From positions 1 to 64,000 of the forward strand of contig JARBJD010000288.1 of the NCBI GenBank assembly GCA_033064195.1: a DNA stretch of 64,000 bases, read 5' to 3'. The notes beneath the pieces were generated by a model, which saw only the letters and a list, made by a program, of their open reading frames with translations, made no database searches and was not told the origin of the DNA. Position numbers and translations under genes: made by a program. Positions 1 to 10,923 of this stretch are shown here, piece by piece. The first letter of the stretch is position 1. Each line of letters opens with the position of its first letter. The stretch comes from Blattamonas nauphoetae (Eukaryota > Preaxostyla > Oxymonadida).

Positions 1-490
1 GAGCGACGAGGGCAATCGATTGAGAAGAGCGGGATGGACAGGATCGATGGGGAGGGATGAGCGAGGAGCGATTTGAGGCAACTGGATTGAGAAGAGCGGA
101 TGGACAGGATCGATGGGGAGGGATGGATTGATGACTGGGATCGATGGGGAGGGATGATGATGAAAGGATGGAGGATCAATCGATTGAGAAGAGAGCGGGA
201 TGGACAGGATCGATGGGGAGGGATGAGCTGAGATGGACCGGATCGATGGGGAGGGATGAGCGAGAGCGACGAGGGCAATCGATTGAGAAGATGGGATGGA
301 TGATAGATCGATGGAGGGATGGAGCAGGATGACGAGGGCACCGATTGAGGAAGAGCGGGATGGACAGGATCGATGGGGAGGGATGAGCGCGGAACGAAGA
401 GGGCAATCTGATTGAGAAGAGCGGGATGGATAGGGATGGATGGGGAGGGATGAGCGAGAGCGACGAGAGCAATCGATTGAAATGAGCGAG
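1..490. repeat. GA-rich imperfect minisatellite
   Basis: Tandem, imperfect units of about 60-66 bp are built from recurring blocks such as ggacaggatcgatggggagg, gatgagcgagagcgacgag and gcaatcgattgagaag. The array is cut off by the window start and fades out near 490. Short open frames across it on both strands are repeat by-products (Ile/Pro/Ser-rich on the minus strand) and not genes. From 490 to about 780 I see only AT-rich non-coding sequence. Confidence 0.85.
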
Positions 491-783
491 ATCGTTCCCA
501 CATATTGTTCTAAAATGTACTTTCGAGACACCCATTTCATTCATCCATCAGTTTGTAGTGTACTTTTTCTAAATAACAGAACATTTTCGTCAAGAGTCCA
601 GGTCGGCAAACTGTCTTCACAATTGATAGAGATCAGCCCATTCTCGTAAGAAATAACATGGCTTCTTCAGTTCTGATGAAATGAATAAGCTTTGAGAAAA
701 ACACTTCTGTCCTTGAAATGCCCATTATGCCAAGTCGAGATGTCAAATTCCGGTCAAGTGGAAAGTCGGGTTTTTAAGGGTCT

Positions 784-1172
784 ATGAATCCAACTGAGAT
801 GTACAACGAAAGACGTCGAGTATATTCAGAACAAGCATTAATTGAATCAATGAGAGAAGAGAACTGTTCGCTAGTCTCTGGGTATGTCGAAATAATGTGC
901 TGGTGACGTATGTTCATGAGGGAGTTGAATGGAGAATAAAACCAAAGTTGTGGAATCAAGGGAACAGACCTCACTTAGCGAAACGTCGACGCTACACTCA
1001 ATCATTCGTCGAAAATGAACTGAAGAAATACAATTGTGAGCTCGTCGGTGAGTACACCAAAGTTTTGGTTCCATTCACATATCGAGAGATCGGCGGAAGT
1101 GAATTGTTCAGAATTAGACTTGATTCCTGGCTAAAGGCAACGATAAAGCCCCATCAGAGAAAACAGAAATAA
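784..1172 (+). pseudogene. Polinton left-end small ORF remnant
   Basis: A basic small reading frame at the left end of the Polinton, upstream of the polymerase. I do not recognise its family. Its position, codon use and A-rich plus-strand bias match the rest of the element. It may be the first gene of the element or a degraded remnant. Confidence 0.35.
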
Positions 1173-1181
1173 AGGCTCAAC

Positions 1182-1214
1182 TTTTTTATTTTCGGATTTT
1201 CGAATTTGTAGTAA
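1182..1214 (+). promoter_or_regulatory. T-rich pre-start motif, polymerase gene
   Basis: A run cttttttattttc followed within about 20 nt by an ATG (1215). It is one copy of a motif found before most genes of this Polinton (core ttttttatttt, then A/T and the start codon). Confidence 0.5.
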
Positions 1215-4200
1215 ATGGCGGCGACACTGAAATTTGTCACAGACAGCATCACGAAAATTAGAACACTATTTCCAAACACCACCTTTGAATTCAAGGATGA
1301 ACATGGCTATGATCGAACGTATAATCCAAACATTAGAAACTACCAACATCATCGTGCATATCTCCAATGCTCAAGAATCCAGATCCATTTTGAAGGAGAG
1401 ATAAGGAATATTACCAACTATCAGATTGATGATTTTATTCACAAACTGGAAGAGCACAATAACAATGCAATGATGAATGAAGAAGACAGCAAAGCAAGAA
1501 TGCAAATCATGAAAGAAAATCCAAGAGTGAACAAAGATGAACTGAAAAAGCAAGTGTTCAAATGACGTGGAAACTGAAATCAATTGAAGAGAAGCTGATG
1601 GATCATTGGATGAAGAATCTGTTAATCATTCAGAAGAAAAATGAACAAACAAAAGAGAAGTGCAGACATTTGAGGGATTTGAAGAATGCATATTATTAGC
1701 TGAACCACGAGACAAAGCAGCATTCAATTCTTGTCTCATGGATGCACGAAGGAAGTTCAAAAGAATGAGGTCGAGAAGGTTGAGGATAATGGAAAACCAT
1801 ATCAGTTGTACTTCCACAATCACTTGAAGAACGTTGAAGAAATCACAACCTTCATTAAAGCAGTGTTCGACAAAGAGAAAGATCATCCATTCAAGATTAG
1901 TATTGACTTTGGAAAGATCATCGAGAGAAAAGACAAAGATGAGACAACTTACAATGACTTCAGACCAGAATTAGAGAACACATCGAAGAGTTTTCCGACA
2001 GTGATCAGAAGTTCAGGAGATATTAATGAGTATTCAAAATATGCAATCAATCTGATCAAAGAATCACAAGAGAGAACACTGATGGATACGAAGACAATGT
2101 ACATCGCTTTCCACTCAATTCTAGTTGCAGTCTATCGATTCCCAGTTGCAGGAAAAGCTAATGCCATTCTCACTGAACACATCAAAACGAGGAATGTTCG
2201 GTACATTGATTCTGAGTACAATATCTGCTTCTTTCAAGCACTATCATTCCTCACACTTCCTGAAGTTCAAGGTAAGAAAATATCAATCAATATGAGGAAC
2301 AGTGAAGCCTACAGATTGTTCGCACAATGGATGAATCTGACTCATCTCCAATCTCGACAACTAACCCCACATCTTCAGAAGTTTCCTGGGTTTGATATTG
2401 CATGATATTGAGAAAGCAATGATTCAATTCAACATCACAGTTCACATTTATGAATATGACGAAGACAAGAAGCGGTATTTCTCAGTCAATCGTACATCAA
2501 CGAGAATGATGATGCACTTGTTCTTCCAATTCTGATGATTCCACTGACGGCAACTCGTCCATGTGATGTTTATTGTTGACCCTGAGAAAATCACTGGATA
2601 CAAGCTCTGTCCGTATTGTCAATCAAGAGGATTCCAAGTGAAGAATAAAAACTACAGAGATTTTGAGAAGCATCTCAGAGAGTGCAAAGAACTTGATGGA
2701 AAACATGTGAAGAAGATCTCCCTTGACAAGACGCCAAGACCATACGTTCCACATATCCTCAACAATAGAGACTCCTTGAATTTCTGATGGCACACAAAAG
2801 ACAAGACGAATTCAAACCAACACAATACCCTCACATACGATTTCGAAACGATGGAAGATCTCATTCTTGACAATCTTATTCTCTGATGACAATACACAAT
2901 TGATCTCACCGTGCCATCAATCTACTTTGATCTTCGAGATGGAAAGGACTTTGTGAAGCAATGGATCAGAGAACTCTTCAATATGCTGAGACAGTACGGG
3001 ATGACAACTACTACGAAGACCCAGAAATACCCTCACAAAATGAAGTCAGTGTGATTGGATTCAACAGCTCCAGATTCGACATCAATCTCATATTCCGTGA
3101 TCTCGTTGACAAGGATTGGAAAGTGGTGAGCTTCCTTGGATCAACAACAAAGTACAAACAAGTTCTGATCAGACATGAGAAGACACAACAGGTTCTTCGC
3201 TTTATTGACATGATGTCGTATACCGGACCAATGACTTTGGACAATGCAGTCAAAGCCTTTGGAGGAAAGACCACTCTTCAGAAATCTTTCTTTGCTTTAC
3301 GAATCATTCGACTCATCAGACTACGACACAGTAGCTGAGCAAACAAGAACCATTCTCCAAGTATGAATTCTATTCGAGTCTGAACAACAGTGAAATGTCC
3401 GACACCGATTACCAATTATATCTTGATGATTGGAACAAACAAGGATTCAAGAACCGTTGGGAATATCTGAAATTCTACAACATCAGAGATGTCGAATGTA
3501 TGATTGCACCTCTGGACAATCTGATTGATCTGAACTTCCAATACAAAGTGGATATGTTGCACAATCTCTCATTGTCAGCCAACGCTTCTGCAATCAAATA
3601 TGCGTGCCTACAAAGACTTTGATATCGACGATGATTTCAATGGAGTGGATCAATCTGGAGAAATAAAAATCACCAAGCAATACTGGAAGTACAAAGTTGC
3701 ATCGTACATCTATCAAGACCAGAAAGCTCATCGCAGTACTGATAAAAATGTCACTGAAGCAGACTACGACTGGTTTGTTCAACAGTGCAAGAGAGTGTGC
3801 TATATCTGCAAGAGTCACTTCTCACAAGCAGTTCGACCAACACTGGATAGAATCGACAATTCTGAAAGGACATTCAAAAGAGAACGTGAAGATCTGCTGT
3901 GATTACTGCAACACCTACAAGTCAGACAAGGATGAGCATCTCACAAGATTGAGAATTCAACTGAAGAAGTATTGCATCTGGAAATCACTACCAATGACTC
4001 TGACACACGAGCAAACATACCACAAGTTGAGAGCAGCTGTGACTGGTGGATTATCGAATGTTCAACATTGACAGAACATTAAAGACGTGACTCCAATCAA
4101 TCACTTCGCATATGAAGACGGAAGAGTTCTCTCCAAAGACACAGAACACAGAATGACTCACGTCTGTGGTGTTGACTTTAATTCCCTCTATCCAAGTGCT

Positions 4201-5427
4201 TTCTCATCAATCAAGAACAAGAACAATCCATACACGAATCACAGAATGTACATGCCAGGACGATGCTTATTCACCGCAACAGGAGATAAAGAATGCCGGA
4301 AGATTATCGAAGACAAAATCAGAAGACATTGTTCGTTGCAGAACTGAAAGGACACATCGATGAGAAGCATATTAATGATTTCATTAACTTCCCACCAATC
4401 TTCAGAAACATCATTGTCAATACGACAGAAGAAAACATTGGAGAGAAGACGTATTCATTGATGAAGAAACATGGATTGAAGACTGATGACAAGCAAAGGA
4501 AGCTGACCCAACTCTTGAGCACACACGATCAGTATATGTTCTTTTCGACATACTATCTGTGGTTCCTCATCGACTATTGCCACTTCATTGTGGACGAATT
4601 CAGAGTGTGATGGTCTTCTCGAGACACGCTGGATTTGAACCGTTTGTGACATCATTCATGAATGACAGAATAGAAGCAATGAAGGTTGGAAACAAAGGAA
4701 AGAACAATTCTGTAAGACCAACTTGAATGGAAGCTACGGATATGATGGAATGAACACTGAGAAGTACAACTCAATCACAATCTGCAATGAGAAGAGAACA
4801 TACTTGAAACAGATGATGAAGGGATTTGTGGCGACTCGAGAGATCAACGAGGACAACTATATTGTGATTGAAGACAGAGAGAAAGCATCGTGCAAAACAT
4901 GTCTGCAAGAAGCAGTATTCACACTCGACAATGCCAAGTTCTGGTATCTGACTTTCATCTACAACTTCATGTACAAGTGCCTAGACATGAACAAGATTCA
5001 CTTCTGCGAGGGAGATACTGACTCTGCATATTGGGCAATTAGTGGAGATCCAAGTGCTGGAATCCATCAACAATTTGAACATGTTATTGCTGACAAAGAA
5101 TTCTATGATGCACACAAATATGAATGGTTTCCCAATCCTGAAAAGGGTGTCGATGATGAGAAGAAACTGTTGGGACTAGCAATTGAAAAGGAAGGTGAAC
5201 AGATGATCTGTCTTGCACCAAAGTGTTACTCTCTCGATGAGAAATGCAAAATCAAAGGAGTGTCATTAAAGAAAACAAATATCACAAGCGACGACTATGT
5301 GAAGTGTCTTAATGGAGAGAAAACTGTGACGACAACACTGAACTTCACCGTAAAACGGTTCAAGCATCAGAATGATGCGTTCCAGACGAGAAGAATCGTG
5401 AGCGAAGAGGACGAGCAATGGATTTGA
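1215..5427 (+). pseudogene. Polinton protein-primed DNA polymerase B (fossil)
   Basis: Replicase of the element, in the family that uses a terminal protein as primer. The three polymerase motifs are visible in order: motif A DFNSLYPS near 4172-4196, the motif B-like segment NGSYGYD near 4726-4746, and motif C DTDS near 5017-5028. An exonuclease-like region lies upstream near 2960-3340. Near 3795 there is a Cys-x-x-Cys pair followed by LDRIDNS, reminiscent of an HNH or endonuclease VII-like zinc segment. The gene is broken in several places and is treated as a fossil. Confidence 0.85.
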
Positions 5428-5560
5428 GATTGCGAAAATACAACAGCAGAAACTCAGTCTCAGTGGAATTCATCTGAAGGCAATCGTACTTGAAAATGAA
5501 TCGTGTCCTCCATTCATTCATGGACTGAAAGCAACTGATTATATTATTGAATAAACACAA

Positions 5561-5577
5561 TCTTTATTTTTGAATAA
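5561..5577 (+). promoter_or_regulatory. T-rich pre-start motif
   Basis: tctttatttttgaataa sits directly before the ATG at 5578. It is another copy of the Polinton pre-start motif, and the spacing to the start codon is only a few bases, as at its other copies. Confidence 0.55.
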
Positions 5578-6051
5578 ATGAACACTCGACAGATCAATAC
5601 TTTAGTGAATAGGTTACTTCGGTGTACACAGCATTCTAAAAACAAAGTAGTTGGAAAGAAATGGACTTTAACAAACATATTACCAGTATATGATGTCTCT
5701 GATAGACGGGGTGAATACATTGGGAATGATGAAACATACTTCGAGGATTGGTTCAATGGAGGTTTCTCTCCTGAATTATCATTACCTGATGGAAGAAGAG
5801 TAGTTCAACAATTTGTAAGCAACTTCCTAGGAGTTCGTATTCGGGATAGCACTGCTAAACTTGCATTCGAAGCATATCAATTTTATCATCGGACGTACAA
5901 TCAGGAAGTGAATTTTCACCACGGATTCGAAGCCCTGCAGAGGCAAGACCAATCCCAAGCAATTCCAGTGCAAAGACCAATAGCAATTGAATCACCTGAA
6001 GACCTAGTTCTTTCCTGGACAGATGAGAAACTTGAAATCAATGGGGTTTGA
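5578..6051 (+). CDS. Polinton protein of unknown function
   Basis: A 157-residue frame with a start chosen because it follows the shared T-rich motif immediately. No membrane span or known domain is seen. The C-terminal third is Gln/Pro/Glu-containing and looks disordered. Its end overlaps the start of the integrase frame by about 10-29 nt, so the two may be expressed as a unit. I do not recognise the family. Confidence 0.55.
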   Translation: MNTRQINTLVNRLLRCTQHSKNKVVGKKWTLTNILPVYDVSDRRGEYIGNDETYFEDWFNGGFSPELSLPDGRRVVQQFVSNFLGVRIRDSTAKLAFEAYQFYHRTYNQEVNFHHGFEALQRQDQSQAIPVQRPIAIESPEDLVLSWTDEKLEINGV

Positions 6052-7414
6052 ATATGAATATCCAATGAAGGAGAGGAAATTTGAAGAGGAGGACGATGAT
6101 GACATAATTCCCAATCCACCAATGTCAATCAGAACAACTCCATTCAAACACCCTGTGAGAGAGATCAGACACTACGAACCGACGACACAGCAAGTGCTCA
6201 ATAAGTTGGCACAAATGAATGGATTGTTTGATCATCAACAGAGAAACGATTCAGAAGATGAACAGATCAAAGCTGAGAACTCAATAATGAAAAATCAAAA
6301 GCAGATGGAACACTTTATTACATCACACATTCTGGATACAAATAAAATGAACAGAGACACATTCGTTCGAGCCTCGATAAACAGAAAGATTGCGAACGAA
6401 GATCTTGATTTCATTCTGACTCACACAAAACAAATCCCATTCGGAGGAAGATCATTTCAGGATTGGTATGAGGAATATGATCATAGATGGAGTGCTGCAC
6501 ATCCCAGGAAAATTCAGAGAGAGAAAGGAAGTGACAGAATGAGAATTGATCCACCAATGATTCCTAAAACAACGGAGACAATTGTGTATCCATTTCGATC
6601 AAAGATGCAGTTCATGTCCAAAGCAATAACAGGTGATCCACAGAAGACATCAGACAGAAAGGTTCCTCAGAATTGTGATCGACCATACTTTTCTCCCAAG
6701 TTTGGATCCTGGGAAATTGATCTTGTATTTATCCAATCACCAACGTCGAAAACAGTGTTGCAGATCTATCTCTTTGCCATTAACATCAACACAAAATACC
6801 TGGTAGTCATTCCAGTTCTGGATAAATCATGGAGCAAAGTCAAGACTGCAATCAATGATCTGATAAATCATCGTGGAGTTCATGTCAACAACATTCGAGG
6901 AGATGGTGAAGCAGCATGGACAAGTAGAGAAGCATCAGAGTTTTTCAAGGATCTGAATGTCAGCACATATTTCACAAGTTCGCCATTCACAAATCACAAT
7001 CGAATTGTTGATCGAGTGATCAGAACAATCAGAGATGGATTCCAAGACAATGCAACACAGATGGCAAATCATTCATTGATGAATCAGATGGTTGAATACT
7101 ACAACATGACTCCACATCGAGCGTACTGGAACAAATTCACACCAGAGCAAGCTCAAAACAATAGAGAAATCGAAGCACTGTACATCTCCAGTTGTGAAGA
7201 ACAATTAAAGAACATCCAAAAGCAACAGACAACACAGATGTTATGGAAATACAAACCAGGAAACATTCTACTAATTCACCTTGATTTAGACAAGACTGTT
7301 GCCAAGTTTCAGAAGAAGCGTAGACAGTTTCAATTCGTGGGGAAATTCATCGAATACAAACACGGTAATGTCGTAGCTACTCTACTGAATGGACTCACAT
7401 GTTCAGGCTTCTGA
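6041..7414 (+). CDS. Polinton integrase (retroviral-type, RNase H fold)
   Basis: Integrase that would catalyse insertion of the linear element DNA. The core domain starts around residue 225 with WEIDLVFI, then RGDGEAAW about 65 residues later, then HNRIVDRVIRTIRDGF, the usual third-motif helix of Polinton integrases. A C-terminal basic, beta-rich segment (KPGNILLI and following) fits the chromo/SH3-like tail of the family. The N-terminal half, about 200 residues, is charged and only weakly recognisable. Start: an ATG at 6041 or the in-frame start at 6023, both inside the end of the preceding frame. No T-rich motif is present here. Confidence 0.8.
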   Translation: MGFEYEYPMKERKFEEEDDDDIIPNPPMSIRTTPFKHPVREIRHYEPTTQQVLNKLAQMNGLFDHQQRNDSEDEQIKAENSIMKNQKQMEHFITSHILDTNKMNRDTFVRASINRKIANEDLDFILTHTKQIPFGGRSFQDWYEEYDHRWSAAHPRKIQREKGSDRMRIDPPMIPKTTETIVYPFRSKMQFMSKAITGDPQKTSDRKVPQNCDRPYFSPKFGSWEIDLVFIQSPTSKTVLQIYLFAININTKYLVVIPVLDKSWSKVKTAINDLINHRGVHVNNIRGDGEAAWTSREASEFFKDLNVSTYFTSSPFTNHNRIVDRVIRTIRDGFQDNATQMANHSLMNQMVEYYNMTPHRAYWNKFTPEQAQNNREIEALYISSCEEQLKNIQKQQTTQMLWKYKPGNILLIHLDLDKTVAKFQKKRRQFQFVGKFIEYKHGNVVATLLNGLTCSGF

Positions 7415-8010
7415 TTTGATCCCAGTGAAGTGATCTAAATACCTACAATACAGATTTCAAGTCTTCATGATATTTGAATGGAAAAAAAGTGAATGGTCAC
7501 TTCATAGATCATGAAAATGCAAACTTTGGGTGCTGCTGCAGTTTGCAACTCAAGTCGATAATGCATGTCTTCTTTGATGGTTTTTCTCACTGACTAAAGT
7601 CAATGAAGGGAATACATCAGAATCATTGTGATCTTAAGAGCTGTCTGAAATATTGAAGAGCATTATGTGAAAACAAGAAGTGAATTGAACATGATTAATG
7701 AAGTGATAATGAGAAAATCTCAAAGGAAAAGAGTTGAAATTTGATCTCAGTCCAAATTTAGGCACTGACATCAATTGATCCCAGTTTTACCTATTTTGAT
7801 GGGACTACTCAGATGCCTGCACATGTTTGTCAAAAGTGGTGTACGTTCCAATCCAACACACCAAGTTCCATGCAGACTCTATTGACGACTTAACTCCAGA
7901 GTTCATTGCTGAATTCGGTCTTCTCTGACCTCAGAACTTCGTTCGCTTCAATCTAGCGTAGTGCGATCTTCGATCTGAGAACTTTGTTCGTTTTCAATAA
8001 TGTTTCAAAT
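7415..8010 (+). other. Polinton internal non-coding region
   Basis: About 600 bp without a convincing gene between the integrase and the next frame. Near its right end two similar blocks occur: 7926-7952 (tgacctcagaacttcgttcg and onward) and 7972-7998 (gatctgagaactttgttcg and onward). This may be a regulatory or decayed coding stretch. Confidence 0.5.
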
Positions 8011-8027
8011 ATTTTTATTTCACTTAA
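8011..8027 (+). promoter_or_regulatory. T-rich pre-start motif
   Basis: atttttatttcacttaa directly precedes the ATG at 8028; another copy of the Polinton pre-start motif. Confidence 0.5.
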
Positions 8028-8387
8028 ATGTCATCACTGAAAATATTAGAACCGTTTGATCCTGAGCAGAAAGAGTTCACAAACATCCACGACTTTCAGA
8101 GATACTTGGAGAAGAATAGAAAAGAACTGAATGAGTACACAACTCAGAAACTGAATAGGATGATTCAAATCGATGGATACAGAATCACAAAAATAAGAGG
8201 TGAAATTGCACTGAGGAAACGATATGTTGATGCTTCCACTCCTCCTAATTCACTATCGATTGATCAAAGATTATCAGACATTGAAGAATCAATTCGAACA
8301 CTGACAGATACTCTCAGCATGAGGCTTCGAAGTCTTGACGAGACCATCAACAACCTTATTCAAGACTTAACGGACAGTCCGGTTTAA
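8028..8387 (+). CDS. Polinton small coiled-coil protein
   Basis: A 119-residue protein. The last 45 residues show a heptad pattern (LSDIEESIRTLTDTLSMRLR then LDETINNLIQDL) typical of a coiled-coil oligomerisation segment. The middle is basic. A virion or fibre-like structural role is possible but is inference. It is convergent with the packaging ATPase: the two frames overlap tail to tail by 21 nt (8367-8387). Confidence 0.6.
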   Translation: MSSLKILEPFDPEQKEFTNIHDFQRYLEKNRKELNEYTTQKLNRMIQIDGYRITKIRGEIALRKRYVDASTPPNSLSIDQRLSDIEESIRTLTDTLSMRLRSLDETINNLIQDLTDSPV

Positions 8388-9212
8388 CCCTTCTTTGTTG
8401 ATCTCATTCAGTGCTACTCCATCAGTATTGTATCGAAGAATGATTGCTTCACATTTCTGTTTTCGTTGATAGATATTCCAAAAATGTCGAATATCAATTG
8501 GTGAGTTCAACTGAGGATAGACTCGACTGATTCGTTCTTTGTTGAATCCTCCAAAGATCCACATTGAATCAATGTTTGACTTCATGTCTGCTGACAAACT
8601 GAAGAGCTCATGCATCGTCAGAAAGAATGTGAACTTCGGTTGTCGATTCTCCAGTAGTAAGTCCATCATTGTCATTCTATTTTTGGATGTTCTACGTTCA
8701 CCTAGGATCCTACGACAGTCATCAAGAAGGATAATCGTTTGGAGATTCTTCACTGAGAAGTCATCAATGTAAAGTGAGTCAAAGAGATTCTCTCTGCATT
8801 CATCTGTGATTCTGTTTTGCCACTGATTGTCAATCATTTCTTCATATGCAGCTTTCGATTCGGAGAGTTCCAACAGAAATGGAAGTGCATCATCGTATTT
8901 GACTTTCACATAAGGAACATTCAGTTTTGGTTTGAATTTGTCGAATGTAGGATCTATGTTCTTATCAGTGACGAAGACAAACAGATGGAATAGTTCATTC
9001 CTAACTTGAACATTCTGTAGCTTGGCAACTTCTCGAAGTGCATTAAATGTTTTCCCACTTCCTCTATTTCCAACAAGGACATTGACACTATTGCGATTGA
9101 AATTCAAGTCTGGATGAATCTGTGATTGCACTTCATGAGAAACATTCCTATTAGAAGCTTCACTCAATTTTGCATTCACGTATGCTGTTAATGATTGATT
9201 CGATTTGTTCAT
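8367..9212 (-). CDS. Polinton genome-packaging ATPase (FtsK/A32-like)
   Basis: Motor that would pump DNA into the capsid. Walker A is GNRGSGKT at about residues 47-54. A hydrophobic strand ending in DD (TIILLDDCRR, about residue 165) is the Walker B motif. A downstream LLLENRQPKFTFFLTMHEL stretch resembles the sensor region of A32-type ATPases. The length of 281 residues is usual for the family. It is the only minus-strand gene of the element and shares its upstream region (9213-9265) with the plus-strand gene beginning at 9266. Confidence 0.85.
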   Translation of the reverse strand: MNKSNQSLTAYVNAKLSEASNRNVSHEVQSQIHPDLNFNRNSVNVLVGNRGSGKTFNALREVAKLQNVQVRNELFHLFVFVTDKNIDPTFDKFKPKLNVPYVKVKYDDALPFLLELSESKAAYEEMIDNQWQNRITDECRENLFDSLYIDDFSVKNLQTIILLDDCRRILGERRTSKNRMTMMDLLLENRQPKFTFFLTMHELFSLSADMKSNIDSMWIFGGFNKERISRVYPQLNSPIDIRHFWNIYQRKQKCEAIILRYNTDGVALNEINKEGLNRTVR

Positions 9213-9265
9213 TTGTGATTTAACTCTAATTAAAATATAGTTTTGGTTTTTTTATTGTGTATGAA
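9213..9265. promoter_or_regulatory. Divergent intergenic region with T-rich motif
   Basis: A 53-bp spacer between the divergent ATPase (-) and the 9266 gene (+). On the plus strand it contains ggttttttttattgtg-like sequence right before the start codon, matching the Polinton pre-start motif. On the minus strand it is AT-rich without a clear copy. Confidence 0.45.
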
Positions 9266-10210
9266 ATGTCAATGATACCACAGATTGTGTACAACCAACC
9301 AACAAGAAAAACAAGAGAGAAGAAACCAAAAATGAGATACGCAGCAGAAACTCAAGCAGCGATGAAAAGAATCTATGCTGACGATGATATTCAAACCAGA
9401 TGGAACGATGCCCTCAGTAGTTATCCATCAGCGCTTGAGTACATCAAGAGAACTGGACAGAATTGGACTGTTCTAATGGAACAACATGGAAAAATCCCAG
9501 ATGTGATGGTCTACGAGAATGAGACGAAAGATTTGATTGCAGTCAATGGAGCCATGCTCGCACCATACAACAGTAGACCGGTCAAAGAGACATACTACGC
9601 AATGAATCCAACACCAGACAAGCGAAAACAGACATCATATACAGCATTTAATCGCCAATTCGGAAGGAGAATCAAAGCTTCACACTCTAATTTCCTCAAG
9701 AATGGATCATACGATCTACCATCCAGTTTTCGAGACATCAGCTATGGAGACATGCAAGCACAAAGATCACAACAACCTTATGCAATAATGAAGAAAGCTG
9801 TTGGTGACTTCATGACAAATGAATTGGGAATAACTCGTGCCAGTCGAGATAATCCAGCAGATACTGGGAAAAGAGTAATAGACAATATGGTGTTCAATTC
9901 AATTCAATCGAAAGTAGCATCACAAATGTGGGACAGATGGCTTGAAGAACATCTTTCAGGATTCGACAGTACCAACGAAGGACATCAGAGAATGAAGAAA
10001 AGAAAGGATTTCAAGGAGCAGGTGTATCCACAGTTTCTAGAATTCATCACAAATCAAGAAAATTTGCAAACATTCCTTGGTAGACATAATGCTACCATAG
10101 CATCAGAGATTAGTACTCTGACACGCAAAGCATATGCAACAAGAACAGATGAAGATATCGGTCAATACCAATCTTCGAATATGCCAGCTTACTCTCAATA
10201 TGTTCAGTAA
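9266..10210 (+). CDS. Polinton protein of unknown function (about 314 aa)
   Basis: A basic, Gln/Asn/Tyr-rich protein between the ATPase and the small capsid-associated genes. The ATG at 9266 is preferred because it follows the T-rich motif; in-frame GTG upstream is unlikely to be used. No transmembrane segment or known motif is visible. Position suggests a structural or assembly role, but I do not recognise the family. Confidence 0.6.
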   Translation: MSMIPQIVYNQPTRKTREKKPKMRYAAETQAAMKRIYADDDIQTRWNDALSSYPSALEYIKRTGQNWTVLMEQHGKIPDVMVYENETKDLIAVNGAMLAPYNSRPVKETYYAMNPTPDKRKQTSYTAFNRQFGRRIKASHSNFLKNGSYDLPSSFRDISYGDMQAQRSQQPYAIMKKAVGDFMTNELGITRASRDNPADTGKRVIDNMVFNSIQSKVASQMWDRWLEEHLSGFDSTNEGHQRMKKRKDFKEQVYPQFLEFITNQENLQTFLGRHNATIASEISTLTRKAYATRTDEDIGQYQSSNMPAYSQYVQ

Positions 10211-10245
10211 CAGAAAGAAATGTCTGATTAAAAACATTAATATAT

Positions 10246-10267
10246 ATTTTTATTTTTATAGAAAGTG
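10246..10267 (+). promoter_or_regulatory. T-rich pre-start motif
   Basis: tatttttatttttatagaaa-type sequence before the ATG at 10268; a copy of the Polinton pre-start motif. Confidence 0.5.
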
Positions 10268-10870
10268 ATGCAACCAATTCTCAGTTGTCAATTTACGAAA
10301 CACACAAGTTCTTCTTCAGTCCCAACATCAATCACCAACAATGTCATCATCGACAATAAAGGTTCGAATTCTGGAAGATCTAAGCTCGAAGATCGTAATG
10401 AACAAAGCGCTAATGTCGAACTCGATAATGTTCCAGGTGTTTATGATCCACCACTAGAGACATATCCATCAGCCCCCATTCAAAGCCGTTCAATTCCGCT
10501 TCGAGAATATACATCCAACATTTCAGCATTCAAAGATCAACTACTGCTCGTCGACAAGAATGCTTTCGCTTGTGAAAAGAAACTACTGAATAATCTCATT
10601 GAACCATCAAAGAAACTGATCACAAACCAAAGTGATTTATGTGCTCTGATTGCGACATTAACTGGGATCAATGATGTGGTGATTGAACTGGATGACCTGT
10701 CTGACAAGTGCCTATGTCTGAATAAACTACCAGTGTTTCGAACCATTTTCAAGATCCTTGTTGGTGGAAAAGACATGAGTATTGCCTACAATGAAGCATA
10801 CAACACTATTCTCAATTATGGCATTTCTCTGACGAAAGCTATACCCCGTTCGGGCAGAAATCTCTTCTGA
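10268..10870 (+). CDS. Polinton protein of unknown function (200 aa)
   Basis: A 200-residue frame with a Ser/Asn-rich N-terminal half and a more ordered C-terminal half (CALIATLTGINDVVIELDDL, then KLPVFRTIFKILVGG). The start ATG is chosen for its position behind the T-rich motif; an in-frame GTG just upstream was not used. No recognised domain. It lies in the run of structural genes. Confidence 0.55.
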   Translation: MQPILSCQFTKHTSSSSVPTSITNNVIIDNKGSNSGRSKLEDRNEQSANVELDNVPGVYDPPLETYPSAPIQSRSIPLREYTSNISAFKDQLLLVDKNAFACEKKLLNNLIEPSKKLITNQSDLCALIATLTGINDVVIELDDLSDKCLCLNKLPVFRTIFKILVGGKDMSIAYNEAYNTILNYGISLTKAIPRSGRNLF

Positions 10871-10904
10871 GATTTTTTCCTCGCAAAAATTATAAATGAA
10901 TTGT

Positions 10905-10923
10905 ATTTTTTATTTTTCTATAA
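10905..10923 (+). promoter_or_regulatory. T-rich pre-start motif
   Basis: ttttttatttttctataa immediately before the ATG at 10924, almost identical to the copy before 13523. Confidence 0.55.

Noticed and set aside
1-490. Arg/Gly/Met-rich or Pro/Ser-rich small proteins
   Set aside because: By-products of the GA-rich tandem repeat.
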